Position numbers and translations under genes: made by a program | The notes under the pieces: model-generated | Databases searched by the model: none | What the model was told of the DNA's origin: nothing | What the model saw: the letters and a program-made list of their open reading frames with translations, nothing else | Part shown: piece by piece, positions 18,409 through 26,941 of the stretch | Numbering within the stretch: position 1 is the first letter of the stretch | How the letters are laid out: each line of letters starts with the position of its first letter | Assembly (NCBI RefSeq): GCF_011378855.1 | Contig: NZ_WTLB01000017.1 | Location: 1 to 64,000, forward strand | Direction: 5' to 3' | Source of the DNA: Pseudoalteromonas sp. Z1A8 | GTDB lineage: Bacteria; Pseudomonadota; Gammaproteobacteria; Enterobacterales; Alteromonadaceae | Length of the DNA stretch: 64,000 bases

Positions 18409-19263
18409 TTACAGTGCGAATTGCTGATTTAACGCGAGGGTGTCAAATTGCATAACTTCGCTTGATATTAGAGTGTTAGTAAATGTAATAACGGTGAGTA
18501 TTTGTTGGCGAACGCGTACGTTTTTGGCATTAAAAGTCCCATCGAGTGTCCAGCAAATTGTTACTTGATTTGAGGCGCTGTCAAACTGTACGGTTTCTAG
18601 CTGAGCGTAGCGTCTGCTTAGGCTTTGTGAAAACGCTAAATGGCAATTTAACAGTGCATCTTTTGATTGTGTTTCGTTACTGCCAGCAAGAATAACGTCT
18701 GCACTTTTAATATAAACACTTTCAAAATTAGCTAAGTTATTAAGCTGCCAAATTTGCCACCAATTATTTAATGTTTCGGCAATTTGCGTTGGTAATTCAC
18801 AAATGTCGCTGGGCGTTGCATGAAAGGTAGTAGGGTGCAGCTGGTTATCTAAATCGCTAACCATAATAGGGTCGCTTTTAGGTAACTTAGGGATCACCAG
18901 CGTATTATTGCTTGCCTCACCTGTAAATTCGTTGTTAGCCAATAATAGCGTATCAACAACACATTTCACTGATTTTATGAAGGTGCTATTGTACTTTATA
19001 ACAAATGAAAGTCTTACTGGTTTTAGCAATTTTTTTGGTTGCAATACCAACTGTAAAGTCTCAAGTTCGCTGCCTTTACTGTGCGTTTTAGATATTAATT
19101 CTGATACACCATATTGCGCTAAAAAATCAAGCCATAGCGGCTGTGCTTGCAATGAACCCATAGCGGTAAAGTGATGTTGTTGCCAGCGACTACTGCGCAG
19201 CAATTTACCTGAAATAGTTTTAATATCTGCTTTGGTGTATAAATCGATAATTGCGTTGATCAT
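18409..19263 (-). CDS. SnoaL/NTF2-like protein A (divergent)
   Basis: 284 residues, resembling two NTF2/SnoaL-like cone folds in tandem: residues 1 to about 115 and about 160-284. The second half has the NTF2 pattern of a helix (LNNWWQIWQLNNLANFESVYIKSADVIL), then strands with SNQVTICWTLDGTF and VRQQILTVITF. It lacks the WYGPxGIG motif of the other paralogues, so it is a divergent member. Its start overlaps the stop of protein B by four bases (ATGA), so the two are translationally coupled. Family members include polyketide cyclases, ketosteroid-isomerase-like enzymes and lyases; the reaction here is unknown. Confidence 0.65.
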   Translation of the reverse strand: MINAIIDLYTKADIKTISGKLLRSSRWQQHHFTAMGSLQAQPLWLDFLAQYGVSELISKTHSKGSELETLQLVLQPKKLLKPVRLSFVIKYNSTFIKSVKCVVDTLLLANNEFTGEASNNTLVIPKLPKSDPIMVSDLDNQLHPTTFHATPSDICELPTQIAETLNNWWQIWQLNNLANFESVYIKSADVILAGSNETQSKDALLNCHLAFSQSLSRRYAQLETVQFDSASNQVTICWTLDGTFNAKNVRVRQQILTVITFTNTLISSEVMQFDTLALNQQFAL

Positions 19264-20363
19264 GCATTTACCTCCAATTCTGTTTGGCTATTTAACGCGT
19301 GTGCTCTAAATAGGTTTGCGAGTAGAGCAACTTCGTCAAAAACGGTGACTTCTTCAATGACTTTTTGATTTTTGATGCGTAAATGTGAGGCGCCTAACAC
19401 AAAATAAGGAAGATTTTTTAGCTCACTTAGTTCATCGCTTTGTGGGTTAAAATGCCCCGCAAGTGACCAGCGAATTGCTACATCTGTAGTGCTCTCATCA
19501 AAGGGGGTAATTGCTAAGTGATCGACGGTTAGCTTGGCATCAGGGCAGTTGGCAAAAAATTGTATAAATACGCCATTTATTTGTGCAAGGCCGGTTGCCA
19601 TTCTGCCGCTTGGCCATTGTTGTGTGGCCGTTAAGCTATAAAAATCGTGTATTTTAGCAAATTGCTTTTGGTTAAATAATGTATCTAACCAGTTATGCGC
19701 AAATGCGGCCAGTTCACCGTCTAAAATTGGAGTGCTTGGCGTGCGGTGATCAATTGCTTGTACTCGGGTAAACTCTTCATTAAGCCATAGGGTATGCTTT
19801 TCTTTACTTGGTACTTTGGCCATGTGCTTGGCTACATTAATAATACTTAGGCCAAGTTGTTTAACTAAAAAGCCGTTGTCGCGTACTAGCCATTCTTTTA
19901 CTATTTTATTTTCAAAACAAACGCAGTCGGCAATGGTAGTTACTCGGCCTGTTTTATTTGTAGCAGGGCCAAATTCTGAGTTACCGGTATTACTCATTAC
20001 ACTGCTAATTAAGTGTGATGAGTAGTAATGCTCGTTGCCGTCTTCTGAAAAAATAACATTTTCGCCAATTAGGCTTCTATCAGGGAATGCGGCAATGGTT
20101 TTAAGTGTGCCTTGAATAACATCTTCAATATTTTCGCCATAAGCGCCAAGTGTAAAAACAGGGCATACATCAGCGTAATAGCGATAACATAAACCAATGT
20201 TTTTTTGCTCCCAAATACGGTGCGTAATACGTAAAATGTAATCAACAATATCCACAAACTCTTCGTCAAACCCTATAAGCGCTTGCTGCTTTTTACTTTG
20301 CGGGTTTAATACGCTCGATAAAGGCAGCCAGTAAGGTTGGGTAATTGTGTTTTGTGTGCTCAT
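19260..20363 (-). CDS. SnoaL/NTF2-like protein B
   Basis: 367 residues with two NTF2-like domains. The first half (about 30-180) contains HRIWEQKNIGLCYRYYADVCPVF and a strand run ending VRDNGFLVKQLG; the second (about 215-355) contains HNWLDTLFNQKQFAKIHDFYS, AQINGVFIQFFANCPDAKLTVDHL and VAIRWSLAGHF. The arrangement is that of tandem SnoaL ester-cyclase-like proteins. It overlaps protein A downstream and lies 9 bases after protein C, in a four-gene minus-strand operon headed by the sodium symporter. Specific activity not deducible. Confidence 0.7.
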   Translation of the reverse strand: MSTQNTITQPYWLPLSSVLNPQSKKQQALIGFDEEFVDIVDYILRITHRIWEQKNIGLCYRYYADVCPVFTLGAYGENIEDVIQGTLKTIAAFPDRSLIGENVIFSEDGNEHYYSSHLISSVMSNTGNSEFGPATNKTGRVTTIADCVCFENKIVKEWLVRDNGFLVKQLGLSIINVAKHMAKVPSKEKHTLWLNEEFTRVQAIDHRTPSTPILDGELAAFAHNWLDTLFNQKQFAKIHDFYSLTATQQWPSGRMATGLAQINGVFIQFFANCPDAKLTVDHLAITPFDESTTDVAIRWSLAGHFNPQSDELSELKNLPYFVLGASHLRIKNQKVIEEVTVFDEVALLANLFRAHALNSQTELEVNA

Positions 20364-20372
20364 AAATACCTC

Positions 20373-21338
20373 TTAGTTTGCTGCAGTGATTTTATTTTGC
20401 ATTTGCTCAAAAATATCAATACCCATTCCCTCTAATAAATGAGGAATATCGATAGCGACCCAGTTTTCTTTTAAAATTCCGTTTTCGCAGCGCCAAAAGT
20501 CCATAACACGCGGAAACAGTTTATTACCCGATGCAGGTAAACCTAGCCAGTCATCCCCTGTATGAGTACCGTACATATGCGGCCAGCCACCGGTGGCTAC
20601 AAAATTGTCGTGGCTTACTAAGCAGAGTGTTTTATTGATCCCACGATCAGGGAACCCTTTTAAAAATGGAGCTTGGTGGTGTTCTCTAAAGCCACTAATG
20701 CCTCGGGTTGTTCCTATACCGGCTGGGCCATACCAAATAAAATCTGGGTGCCAGTATTTTTCTAAATTAATGCTGTATAGGTCTTTACCATCGTAGCGGC
20801 CAAGCTCAGTAAGCATATCAATTACGAGCTGTTCGTTGGCTTTACTTAGTTCGTCGTTTTTAGCTGTAGCAGGCACACCATCAAGTGTAGTGGGGGGCAT
20901 TATTAAACCCGGGTAACCTAAGCTTGGACGCAGTGGATTTACACCCACTTGGTTCATTACATCGATTAAATCTAAAAAGGTATAAACGTTAACTACTTTA
21001 TTTTTTTCTATTTGAGCCATTTCGCTATAACGAATAAAAATACTTTTACCGCTGGCTGGAATACCTAATAACGGTTTTGTGAATGTGCCAGTAAAGTAAC
21101 CTGTTGCGCATATCCATTGCTCGTCTTTGTAGTCGCCCTCAATAGAAATAAAGGGTTTACGCTCTATATCGGGTAATGAGTTTTTAAGCACTTTAAAGTA
21201 ATTATTAATTACATTTTGTTTAGATGTAATTGGTTCAAAAGGGTGGCTTACCTGCCATTGAACGGTATCCGCAAGCAATGCTTGGTTTGGTAATTCTGCA
21301 GCGCTGAAGTTTTCAAAAAGTTGTTCTAAAATATTCAT
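20373..21338 (-). CDS. SnoaL/NTF2-like protein C
   Basis: 321 residues, two SnoaL-like domains (about 10-130 and 165-310). The second carries the motif shared with proteins D and E: FIWYGPAGIGTTRGISGFREHH, then APFLKGFPDR, and later WLGLPASG and a DFWRCENGILKENWVAIDIPHLL tail. The same charged pocket elements (H, R, D, E) recur in all three, suggesting a common ligand. In the operon it follows the symporter by 10 bases. Precedents in the NTF2-like fold include aldol-type cyclases and the lignin-related formaldehyde lyase LdpA; I infer a lyase, isomerase or cyclase step on the imported compound. Confidence 0.8.
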   Translation of the reverse strand: MNILEQLFENFSAAELPNQALLADTVQWQVSHPFEPITSKQNVINNYFKVLKNSLPDIERKPFISIEGDYKDEQWICATGYFTGTFTKPLLGIPASGKSIFIRYSEMAQIEKNKVVNVYTFLDLIDVMNQVGVNPLRPSLGYPGLIMPPTTLDGVPATAKNDELSKANEQLVIDMLTELGRYDGKDLYSINLEKYWHPDFIWYGPAGIGTTRGISGFREHHQAPFLKGFPDRGINKTLCLVSHDNFVATGGWPHMYGTHTGDDWLGLPASGNKLFPRVMDFWRCENGILKENWVAIDIPHLLEGMGIDIFEQMQNKITAAN

Positions 21339-21348
21339 TTATTTCACC

Positions 21349-22959
21349 TTATACAAAATGTTCAAATAACATGAGAGACGCGAAGCTCACTACAAAAAAG
21401 CCGAGTAACCAGTAGTTTATTGAGTCAAATTTACCTGGAACTAAATACCAACCATTTTCTTTTTCAGGGCGGTTTTGTTCTTTAAACATTTTTAGCTGAC
21501 CTTTAATGGTGTACTCGTTGTATTCCTCTTGAAAACCATCAAAAGCGATACTCAAAACAATACTAAATACAACACACGTTAGGGCACCAATTGCACAGTA
21601 CCAAGGCCACGCTATATCGGTGTAAAGGGCGCATATTGCAACGGTTACAAACGATACTAATGTGCCAATAAGTAGGCCTTTTTCGGTTGTGTGCTTAGAG
21701 AAAAACCCTAGTGCAAACATACCTAATTGAGCACCTACAAAGTATGAACCTACCTTGGTGAGTATTTCTAAAATTGAGCCTTCGCTGTAAAGGTGATACA
21801 TAATGGCGGGTACAATGATGATGATTGCCCAGCCAAGGGTAAATAAACGTGTTGCAGCTAAATAATGTGCGTCGTTTTTTTCAGGTGCAAAATACTTTTT
21901 GTAAAAGTCGATAGTACTAATTGTAGAGAGTGAGTTAAGCGCTGAATCGAGGCTCGACATAGAAGCAGCCATTACGGCTGCCGCTATAATTCCCATTAAC
22001 CCTGGCAGACCATAGTCGGATGCAAACTGTAAAATAATTAGGTTGTCGTTTTCAAATGTACGTCCGCCGTAATAGCTGTAAAACAACACGCCCATAAATA
22101 TAAAAAACAGGTAAATAAAGAATGCAATAAAGCCCATTAGTAAGTATGACTTTTTAGCATCACCAATGTTTTTAGCTGCAAGCGTACGCTGCACCATCAT
22201 TTGGTTAGTACCGTAAACAGTGATGTGATAAAGCGACATAGCTAGCACGCCAGACCAAACGGTGGTTACTTGCGTGAAGTCGAACGAGAAATTAAGAGGG
22301 TCTAACTTACCTTGTGCTTTTAACTCAGTAAGTGTTGAGCTAAACGAGCCATCCATCGAGGTAATAAGGGCATACATAATAATGCCGGCACCAATAAATA
22401 ATATTGCTGATTGGATAACATCGGTCCATATTACGGCAGTTATACCTCCTAGCATGGTATATATTAGTGCGATAATAGTGACTAAAAATATAGCAGTAAT
22501 AACGTTAATATCTACAATAAAGGCAAGTACTAGGGAGGTTGCATAGAGTACAGCGGCTGAGCCCATTGTTTGTGAAATAAGCCAAATTGTGGAGATTAAA
22601 ATCCGCGCTTTTTTACCAAAACGACGCTCTTGGTATTCGTATATTGAGGCGACACCTGCATTGTAAAAAAACGGAAAAAACAAACACACAACAGCCACAA
22701 TAACGAGTGGGTAGTTTAAGTGTATGGCAATAACCGATAACCCCTCTTTGTATGACCACGCTGGCGCACCTAAAAATGTAAGCGCACTAACATAGGTTGC
22801 CACTACCGATATACCAATAGCCCACCAAGGTGTATTTTTTCGGCCAATATAAAAATCATTAGCACTGCTCACCTTTTTACTTATTACAAACCCAAGTATG
22901 AGGTTAGCAATAATGTACCCGATGAGAATGCTCCAATTCAATAATCCAAAATCATTCAT
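21349..22959 (-). CDS. Sodium:solute symporter (SSS family)
   Basis: A 536-residue protein with about thirteen to fourteen membrane spans. SSS-family features: the N-terminal SANDFYIGRKNTPWWAIGISVVATYVSALTFLGAPAWSY, the YEYQERRFG loop, and the sodium-site segment AAVMAASMSSLDSALNSLSTISTIDFYKKY. It is the first gene of a minus-strand operon with three SnoaL-like proteins, and the perfect operator at 23037-23052 lies 78 bases upstream. It is the likely inner-membrane importer for the compound brought in by the two TonB receptors. Substrate unknown. Confidence 0.88.
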   Translation of the reverse strand: MNDFGLLNWSILIGYIIANLILGFVISKKVSSANDFYIGRKNTPWWAIGISVVATYVSALTFLGAPAWSYKEGLSVIAIHLNYPLVIVAVVCLFFPFFYNAGVASIYEYQERRFGKKARILISTIWLISQTMGSAAVLYATSLVLAFIVDINVITAIFLVTIIALIYTMLGGITAVIWTDVIQSAILFIGAGIIMYALITSMDGSFSSTLTELKAQGKLDPLNFSFDFTQVTTVWSGVLAMSLYHITVYGTNQMMVQRTLAAKNIGDAKKSYLLMGFIAFFIYLFFIFMGVLFYSYYGGRTFENDNLIILQFASDYGLPGLMGIIAAAVMAASMSSLDSALNSLSTISTIDFYKKYFAPEKNDAHYLAATRLFTLGWAIIIIVPAIMYHLYSEGSILEILTKVGSYFVGAQLGMFALGFFSKHTTEKGLLIGTLVSFVTVAICALYTDIAWPWYCAIGALTCVVFSIVLSIAFDGFQEEYNEYTIKGQLKMFKEQNRPEKENGWYLVPGKFDSINYWLLGFFVVSFASLMLFEHFV

Positions 22960-23036
22960 AATTAATCCTGTTAGATTAGGTATTACGGGCTAATTAGCCT
23001 ATTTATACTTTTTATTTTGAATCATCATGAATCACT

Positions 23037-23052
23037 TTGACTTCGAAGTCAA
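23037..23052. promoter_or_regulatory. LacI-type operator, copy 4 (best match)
   Basis: TTGACTTCGAAGTCAA, a perfect 16-bp palindrome with central CG, in the divergent region between the symporter operon (minus) and SnoaL-like protein D (plus). It can control both. I used it as the consensus for the other copies. Confidence 0.8.
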
Positions 23053-23197
23053 TTGTCATTAGTATTATTTTAAATCGATTTATAACTTAGTATTTACAGG
23101 CTTTTAATTACTCTTTAAATAGAATACATTTTAGCAATGCATATTTATTTGCGGTTTAAGAGTGTTAATTTGATTGCGCAAACAACAAGGGAACATC

Positions 23198-24211
23198 ATG
23201 GCAGAAATAATTAATAATAAGCAGTTGGTTCGTCAGTTTCATGCTGCATTAGAAAAAACACAAGGTAATGATTTAAACGCTTTATTTAAAGAGTACTTGG
23301 CAGATAATTACAGCTTTAAAGGTGTGCATCCGTTTAATGAATTAAATAATGCTAATGATGTGATTGAGCATGTTTGGCAGCCTTTATTTCATTCTTTTAA
23401 AGCACTTCAGCGCCGTGAAGATATTTTTATTGCAGGGCAAAGTGAAGCCGATGGTGGCGAGTGGGTAATGAGTATGGGCCACTTTATGGGCCTCTTTGAT
23501 CGTGACTGGTTAGGTATTGCGCCTTCTCATAAATTGGCGACAATTCGCTACGCTGAGTTTAACTGTGTTAAAGACGGTAAAATTATTCAAACTGGTTTTT
23601 TTGTCGATATTATTGGGGTGATGCTACAAGTAGGTTTAAACCCATTACCGCTCTCTACCGGGCAATACTTTACTTATCCTGGGCCACGTACCCACGATGG
23701 AGTTCGTTTAGGTGAAGGGAGCGATGAGCAAAGTATGCGCACAATGAACTTGGTTAATCAGATGATTGATAACCTAACCGCGCTTAATCAAAGCGGTATA
23801 AATACCTGCCCACCTGAAGTGCTTGCAAAAACATGGGATGAAAACATGGTTTGGTATGGCCCTGCGGGAATTGGCGCTACATATACAATTGAGCGTTATC
23901 AGCAACAGCATATGTATCCGTTTAGAGAAGGGTTAACGGGTAAAGTATTTAATGGCCATATTTGCCGGTTTGCTGAGGATGAATATGCATGCTTTTTTGG
24001 TTGGCCAAACTTAACAAATACCGCCATTGGTGGCTTTTTAGGTTTACCTGGAGCTAATACTCCTGCTGATATGCGCGTGGTTGATGTATATCATCGTGAA
24101 GGTGATAAACTAGTTGAAAACTGGGTAATTATTGACTTACCGTATTGGTTAAAACAACAAGGTTTAGATATTTTAAAACGCACGCAAAGTATTGCTAATC
24201 CGGGCACTTAA
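23198..24211 (+). CDS. SnoaL/NTF2-like protein D
   Basis: About 337 residues. I choose the ATG preceded by AAGGGAA, eight codons inside the longest frame. Two SnoaL-like domains: about 10-140 and 175-325. The second has MVWYGPAGIGATYTIERYQ, HMYPFREGL and LGLPGANTPADMRVVDVYHREGDKLVENWVIIDLPYWL, colinear with proteins C and E. The first domain has DRDWLGIAPSHKLATIRYAEFNCVKDGKII, again like C. It is transcribed alone, divergently from the symporter operon, from a shared operator, and ends with a terminator. Confidence 0.8.
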   Translation: MAEIINNKQLVRQFHAALEKTQGNDLNALFKEYLADNYSFKGVHPFNELNNANDVIEHVWQPLFHSFKALQRREDIFIAGQSEADGGEWVMSMGHFMGLFDRDWLGIAPSHKLATIRYAEFNCVKDGKIIQTGFFVDIIGVMLQVGLNPLPLSTGQYFTYPGPRTHDGVRLGEGSDEQSMRTMNLVNQMIDNLTALNQSGINTCPPEVLAKTWDENMVWYGPAGIGATYTIERYQQQHMYPFREGLTGKVFNGHICRFAEDEYACFFGWPNLTNTAIGGFLGLPGANTPADMRVVDVYHREGDKLVENWVIIDLPYWLKQQGLDILKRTQSIANPGT

Positions 24212-24225
24212 TTTTTTCAAGTTAT

Positions 24226-24257
24226 AAAAAGCTCTGTAATGACAGAGCTTTTCTTTT
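24226..24257 (+). terminator. Terminator of SnoaL-like gene D
   Basis: AAAAGCTCTGT pairs with ACAGAGCTTTT around AATG, followed by CTTTT, 15 bases after the stop. Confidence 0.8.
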
Positions 24258-24293
24258 ATAACGGTTATATAAGAGGCTATGGAGCAAAGTTTA

Positions 24294-24455
24294 ATACCAA
24301 TTCCATTAAGTATGTGATCTAAATTTTACGCCGAAAAAATAATTCAGTTCTAGGCGTAAATTGATGTAAATGGTTGTTCCCTTTGCGAAATTTACAACAA
24401 AGAAATGGGTTGTTTTAGCAAGTAAAATAGATCAGCTATTTATTGGAATTGGTAT
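24294..24455. repeat. Short inverted-repeat element (MITE-like), 162 bases
   Basis: Ends are ATACCAATTCCATTAAGTAT... and its inverse ...TATTTATTGGAATTGGTAT. Over 28 bases the two ends match at 24 positions. Inside there is a second hairpin (TTTTACGCC with GGCGTAAA). No ORF is contained. The right end reaches into the 3' end of SnoaL-like gene E and provides its last codons and stop. Similar ends occur at 59100-59308. Confidence 0.75.
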
Positions 24456-25462
24456 AAGTAGCGCGCTTTAGTTAGTTCTTTCATACGAGCTAATACATCT
24501 ACGCCAATTTGATTGTACACATCGAGCATATCTATCAGCACCCAGTTTTCGCGAATTAAGTTATTCTCGGCTCGCCAAAAGTCTAGACTACGCATGGTTA
24601 TTTGCTGATTTGCGGGCGCAATACCTAACCAACCACCGTTACTAATAGTCATGCTCATACCAGGCCATGCAGTAAACCCTACGTAGTTTTCATCGGCAAA
24701 TAAATAACCTTTACTTGCATCGCCAACCCTGTTGGGTAGGGCATTTAAAAACGGGATTTGATGCCAATTTCTAAAGCCTTTTATACCGCGTGCAGTGCCT
24801 ATTGTGCTTGGTCCATACCAGCTACAATGCGGATGCCAAAAGTGCTCTAGCTTCATGGCTTCAATGCCACCTTCAGCATAAAATCCAAGATGCTCACACA
24901 TATCGCCCACAAGCTTTAAACTTTGCGCAGCTTGTTCGCTATTATAAGGACGGGTGATTACCCCATCTTGTGTGGCAGGCCCTGGCACATGCCACTCTTT
25001 GCCTAAGCTCGGAGACAGTGGCCATACGTTTGCTTGCATCATTACTTCGGGAATATCCCAAATAGCTTGTACTTCAATCACTTTGCTATTTTTAATCCGG
25101 TAAAACTCATGAAAACGCATACTCACTTGATGCCCTGTGGGTGGAATGCCTAGCCATGGTTTTTCGAATGAGCCGGTATAGTATCCACAGCAGCCAACCC
25201 AATCAGAGTCGTTTATAGAGCTACCTGCCATTACAATGGTATCGCGACGTTCAAGGCCAACAAATGCTTTGCTAAGGGGTAAATAGGCTTCCTCAATAAG
25301 TGCATTAGGATTTGCGAGTGTTTCAAACGGGTAGCAAAGTTGTATTAATGCGTCATCAGTAAATAAGTTTGTGACTTCTTTTTTGAGCAAATTAATATCA
25401 AAGTTATAGAGTGCGTTTCTGAAGTTTTTAATTAACTCTTTATTTTTGTTATGGATACTCAT
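24440..25462 (-). CDS. SnoaL/NTF2-like protein E
   Basis: 340 residues, two SnoaL-like domains. The first has EKPWLGIPPTGHQVSMRFHEFYRIKNSKVIEVQ; the second HCSWYGPSTIGTARGIKGFRNWHQIPFL and GGWLGIAPANQQITMRSLDFWRAENNLIRENWVLIDMLDVYNQIG, parallel to protein C. It is the last gene of a five-gene minus-strand operon and its ATG overlaps the stop of the aldolase gene by four bases. The final residues YLYQFQ and the stop are encoded by the end of the inverted-repeat element, so the native C-terminus has been replaced. The core domain is complete, so it is probably still active. Confidence 0.8.
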   Translation of the reverse strand: MSIHNKNKELIKNFRNALYNFDINLLKKEVTNLFTDDALIQLCYPFETLANPNALIEEAYLPLSKAFVGLERRDTIVMAGSSINDSDWVGCCGYYTGSFEKPWLGIPPTGHQVSMRFHEFYRIKNSKVIEVQAIWDIPEVMMQANVWPLSPSLGKEWHVPGPATQDGVITRPYNSEQAAQSLKLVGDMCEHLGFYAEGGIEAMKLEHFWHPHCSWYGPSTIGTARGIKGFRNWHQIPFLNALPNRVGDASKGYLFADENYVGFTAWPGMSMTISNGGWLGIAPANQQITMRSLDFWRAENNLIRENWVLIDMLDVYNQIGVDVLARMKELTKARYLYQFQ

Positions 25463-26229
25463 ATTTTTGATTCACTTGTAGCTGATTCAAAGTCTGCACG
25501 TAATTGCTTAGCACCACTTAGTAAAAAGCTATGATCAGAGCCTAATAAATAAAAGCTTACGCCTAACGATTGCCAATGACTGACCTCACTTAAATTACCA
25601 ACAAACATGCCACAGCATTTATTATATTTTGCCGCCGCGTTAGCTATTTTAGTAACGGCATCAATAACAATAGGAGCGCTTGGGTTGGTTTCACCGAGGG
25701 AAATAGTTAAGTCCATTCTGCCTATAAAAATACAGTCAATTTCGTCTATTTGGCATAATTCATCGATGTTCTCAAGCGCATCGGCATCCTCTATTTGAGC
25801 AATAATGCAGGTAGATGATTTGTTGGCTGCTAAGTTATCGATTAATGCATGTGTGGTGTAGCCTGCAAAGCGGCTTGAACCTGCGTAACCTCTACCGTTG
25901 TTACCATAAAAACAGTTTTTAATAATCGCTTTTGCTTGCTCTGCCGTTTTAATGTGAGGTAACACTAAACCATCGGCACCGATATCTAAACTGCTAAGTA
26001 TAGTGGCGTGATCGGTATTACTTACGCGAATAAGGGTCGGCATGTTTTTAGTACGGGCTGCCATAATGCAACTATCTAAATCGCCGCGATCAAACGGAGC
26101 ATGCTCTGCATCTAAACACAAAACATCGAGATTAGTGTGAGAAAGTACTTCGGTATTATGATAATGAGTACTTTTTATAAATGTACCTAATAGCAATTGT
26201 TGAGTATTTAACTTTTGTTTTAAATTCAT
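25459..26229 (-). CDS. HpcH/HpaI-family aldolase
   Basis: 256 residues, the usual length for class II pyruvate aldolases of the HpcH/HpaI group. Visible: LGTFIKS at the N-terminus, CLDAEHAPFD (general-base His), a conserved Arg in TLIRVSN, the metal ligands in QIED and GRMDLTISLG, and the GADGLVLPHIKTAEQA loop. Such enzymes split 4-hydroxy-2-oxoacids into pyruvate (or a related 2-oxoacid) and an aldehyde. It overlaps the hydrolase gene upstream and the SnoaL E gene downstream by four bases each. In the locus it is the probable carbon-carbon bond-breaking step delivering central metabolites. Confidence 0.88.
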   Translation of the reverse strand: MNLKQKLNTQQLLLGTFIKSTHYHNTEVLSHTNLDVLCLDAEHAPFDRGDLDSCIMAARTKNMPTLIRVSNTDHATILSSLDIGADGLVLPHIKTAEQAKAIIKNCFYGNNGRGYAGSSRFAGYTTHALIDNLAANKSSTCIIAQIEDADALENIDELCQIDEIDCIFIGRMDLTISLGETNPSAPIVIDAVTKIANAAAKYNKCCGMFVGNLSEVSHWQSLGVSFYLLGSDHSFLLSGAKQLRADFESATSESKI

Positions 26230-26927
26230 TTAATAGACTCCAACCAATCTAAGAGTAGTGCGTTTAGGGTGTTACTTCTTTCAAGCGGGACGAAATGTCC
26301 ACAATTGCCTAATAAAATAAGATCGCTATTAGGGCAAGCGTTATGCATTGTTTTTTGAATAGTGCTTGGACATAAAACGTCACGTTCACCACCAACAAAT
26401 AGTAATTTTTTATTGGTTTGTTTAATAACGTTTAGGGTGTCTTCGCGTGTTGCAAGGGCATTTAATTGTGCACTAAAAGCGTTAAAGCCAAGCTCATTTG
26501 CCATTTTTAATGCAAGTTCACTGTGCTTTATATTTGGCTGGTGGAAATAATGCGGTAAAAAATCGTGCTTAAGTACGCTTTCTACGCCTGTAGCGTGTGC
26601 TTGCTCAATTTGCTTTTGCCTAATAGCCGGGCGTTCGAGTTTGTCGGCTAGGCTATTACTTGATATTAAACACAGCGACTGTATAAGCTCAGGGTTTGAT
26701 TTTAAAAGCGCAAGGGCAACAATGCCACCCATTGAAAAACCAATAAAAGGAGCAGGTTTTAGGGCTATGGTTTTAGTAAGCTCAGCCATTTTTGCAATGC
26801 TTGTTTGTTCAGTAAATGGAATAACGTGAGGGGTATAACCCGCATTTTGAAGGGCAGTTATTTGCGCTTCAAACATACGGTGGTTACACATAGTACCAGG
26901 TAAAATATAAACAGGATTTTTGGCCAC
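26226..26927 (-). CDS. Alpha/beta hydrolase
   Basis: 233 residues with an alpha/beta-hydrolase fold: oxyanion strand VYILPGTMCNHRMF, nucleophile elbow GFSMGG, acid DVLCP in FVGGERDVLCP and the histidine in GNCGHFVPLER. The triad is complete. It resembles small carboxylesterases and lactonases near MhpC. It lies 14 bases after the LacI-type regulator gene and overlaps the aldolase start (ATGA). It probably opens an ester, lactone or C-C bond in the pathway; which one is unknown. Confidence 0.85.
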   Translation of the reverse strand: MAKNPVYILPGTMCNHRMFEAQITALQNAGYTPHVIPFTEQTSIAKMAELTKTIALKPAPFIGFSMGGIVALALLKSNPELIQSLCLISSNSLADKLERPAIRQKQIEQAHATGVESVLKHDFLPHYFHQPNIKHSELALKMANELGFNAFSAQLNALATREDTLNVIKQTNKKLLFVGGERDVLCPSTIQKTMHNACPNSDLILLGNCGHFVPLERSNTLNALLLDWLESIK

Positions 26928-26941
26928 AAAAATTCCTTAAC

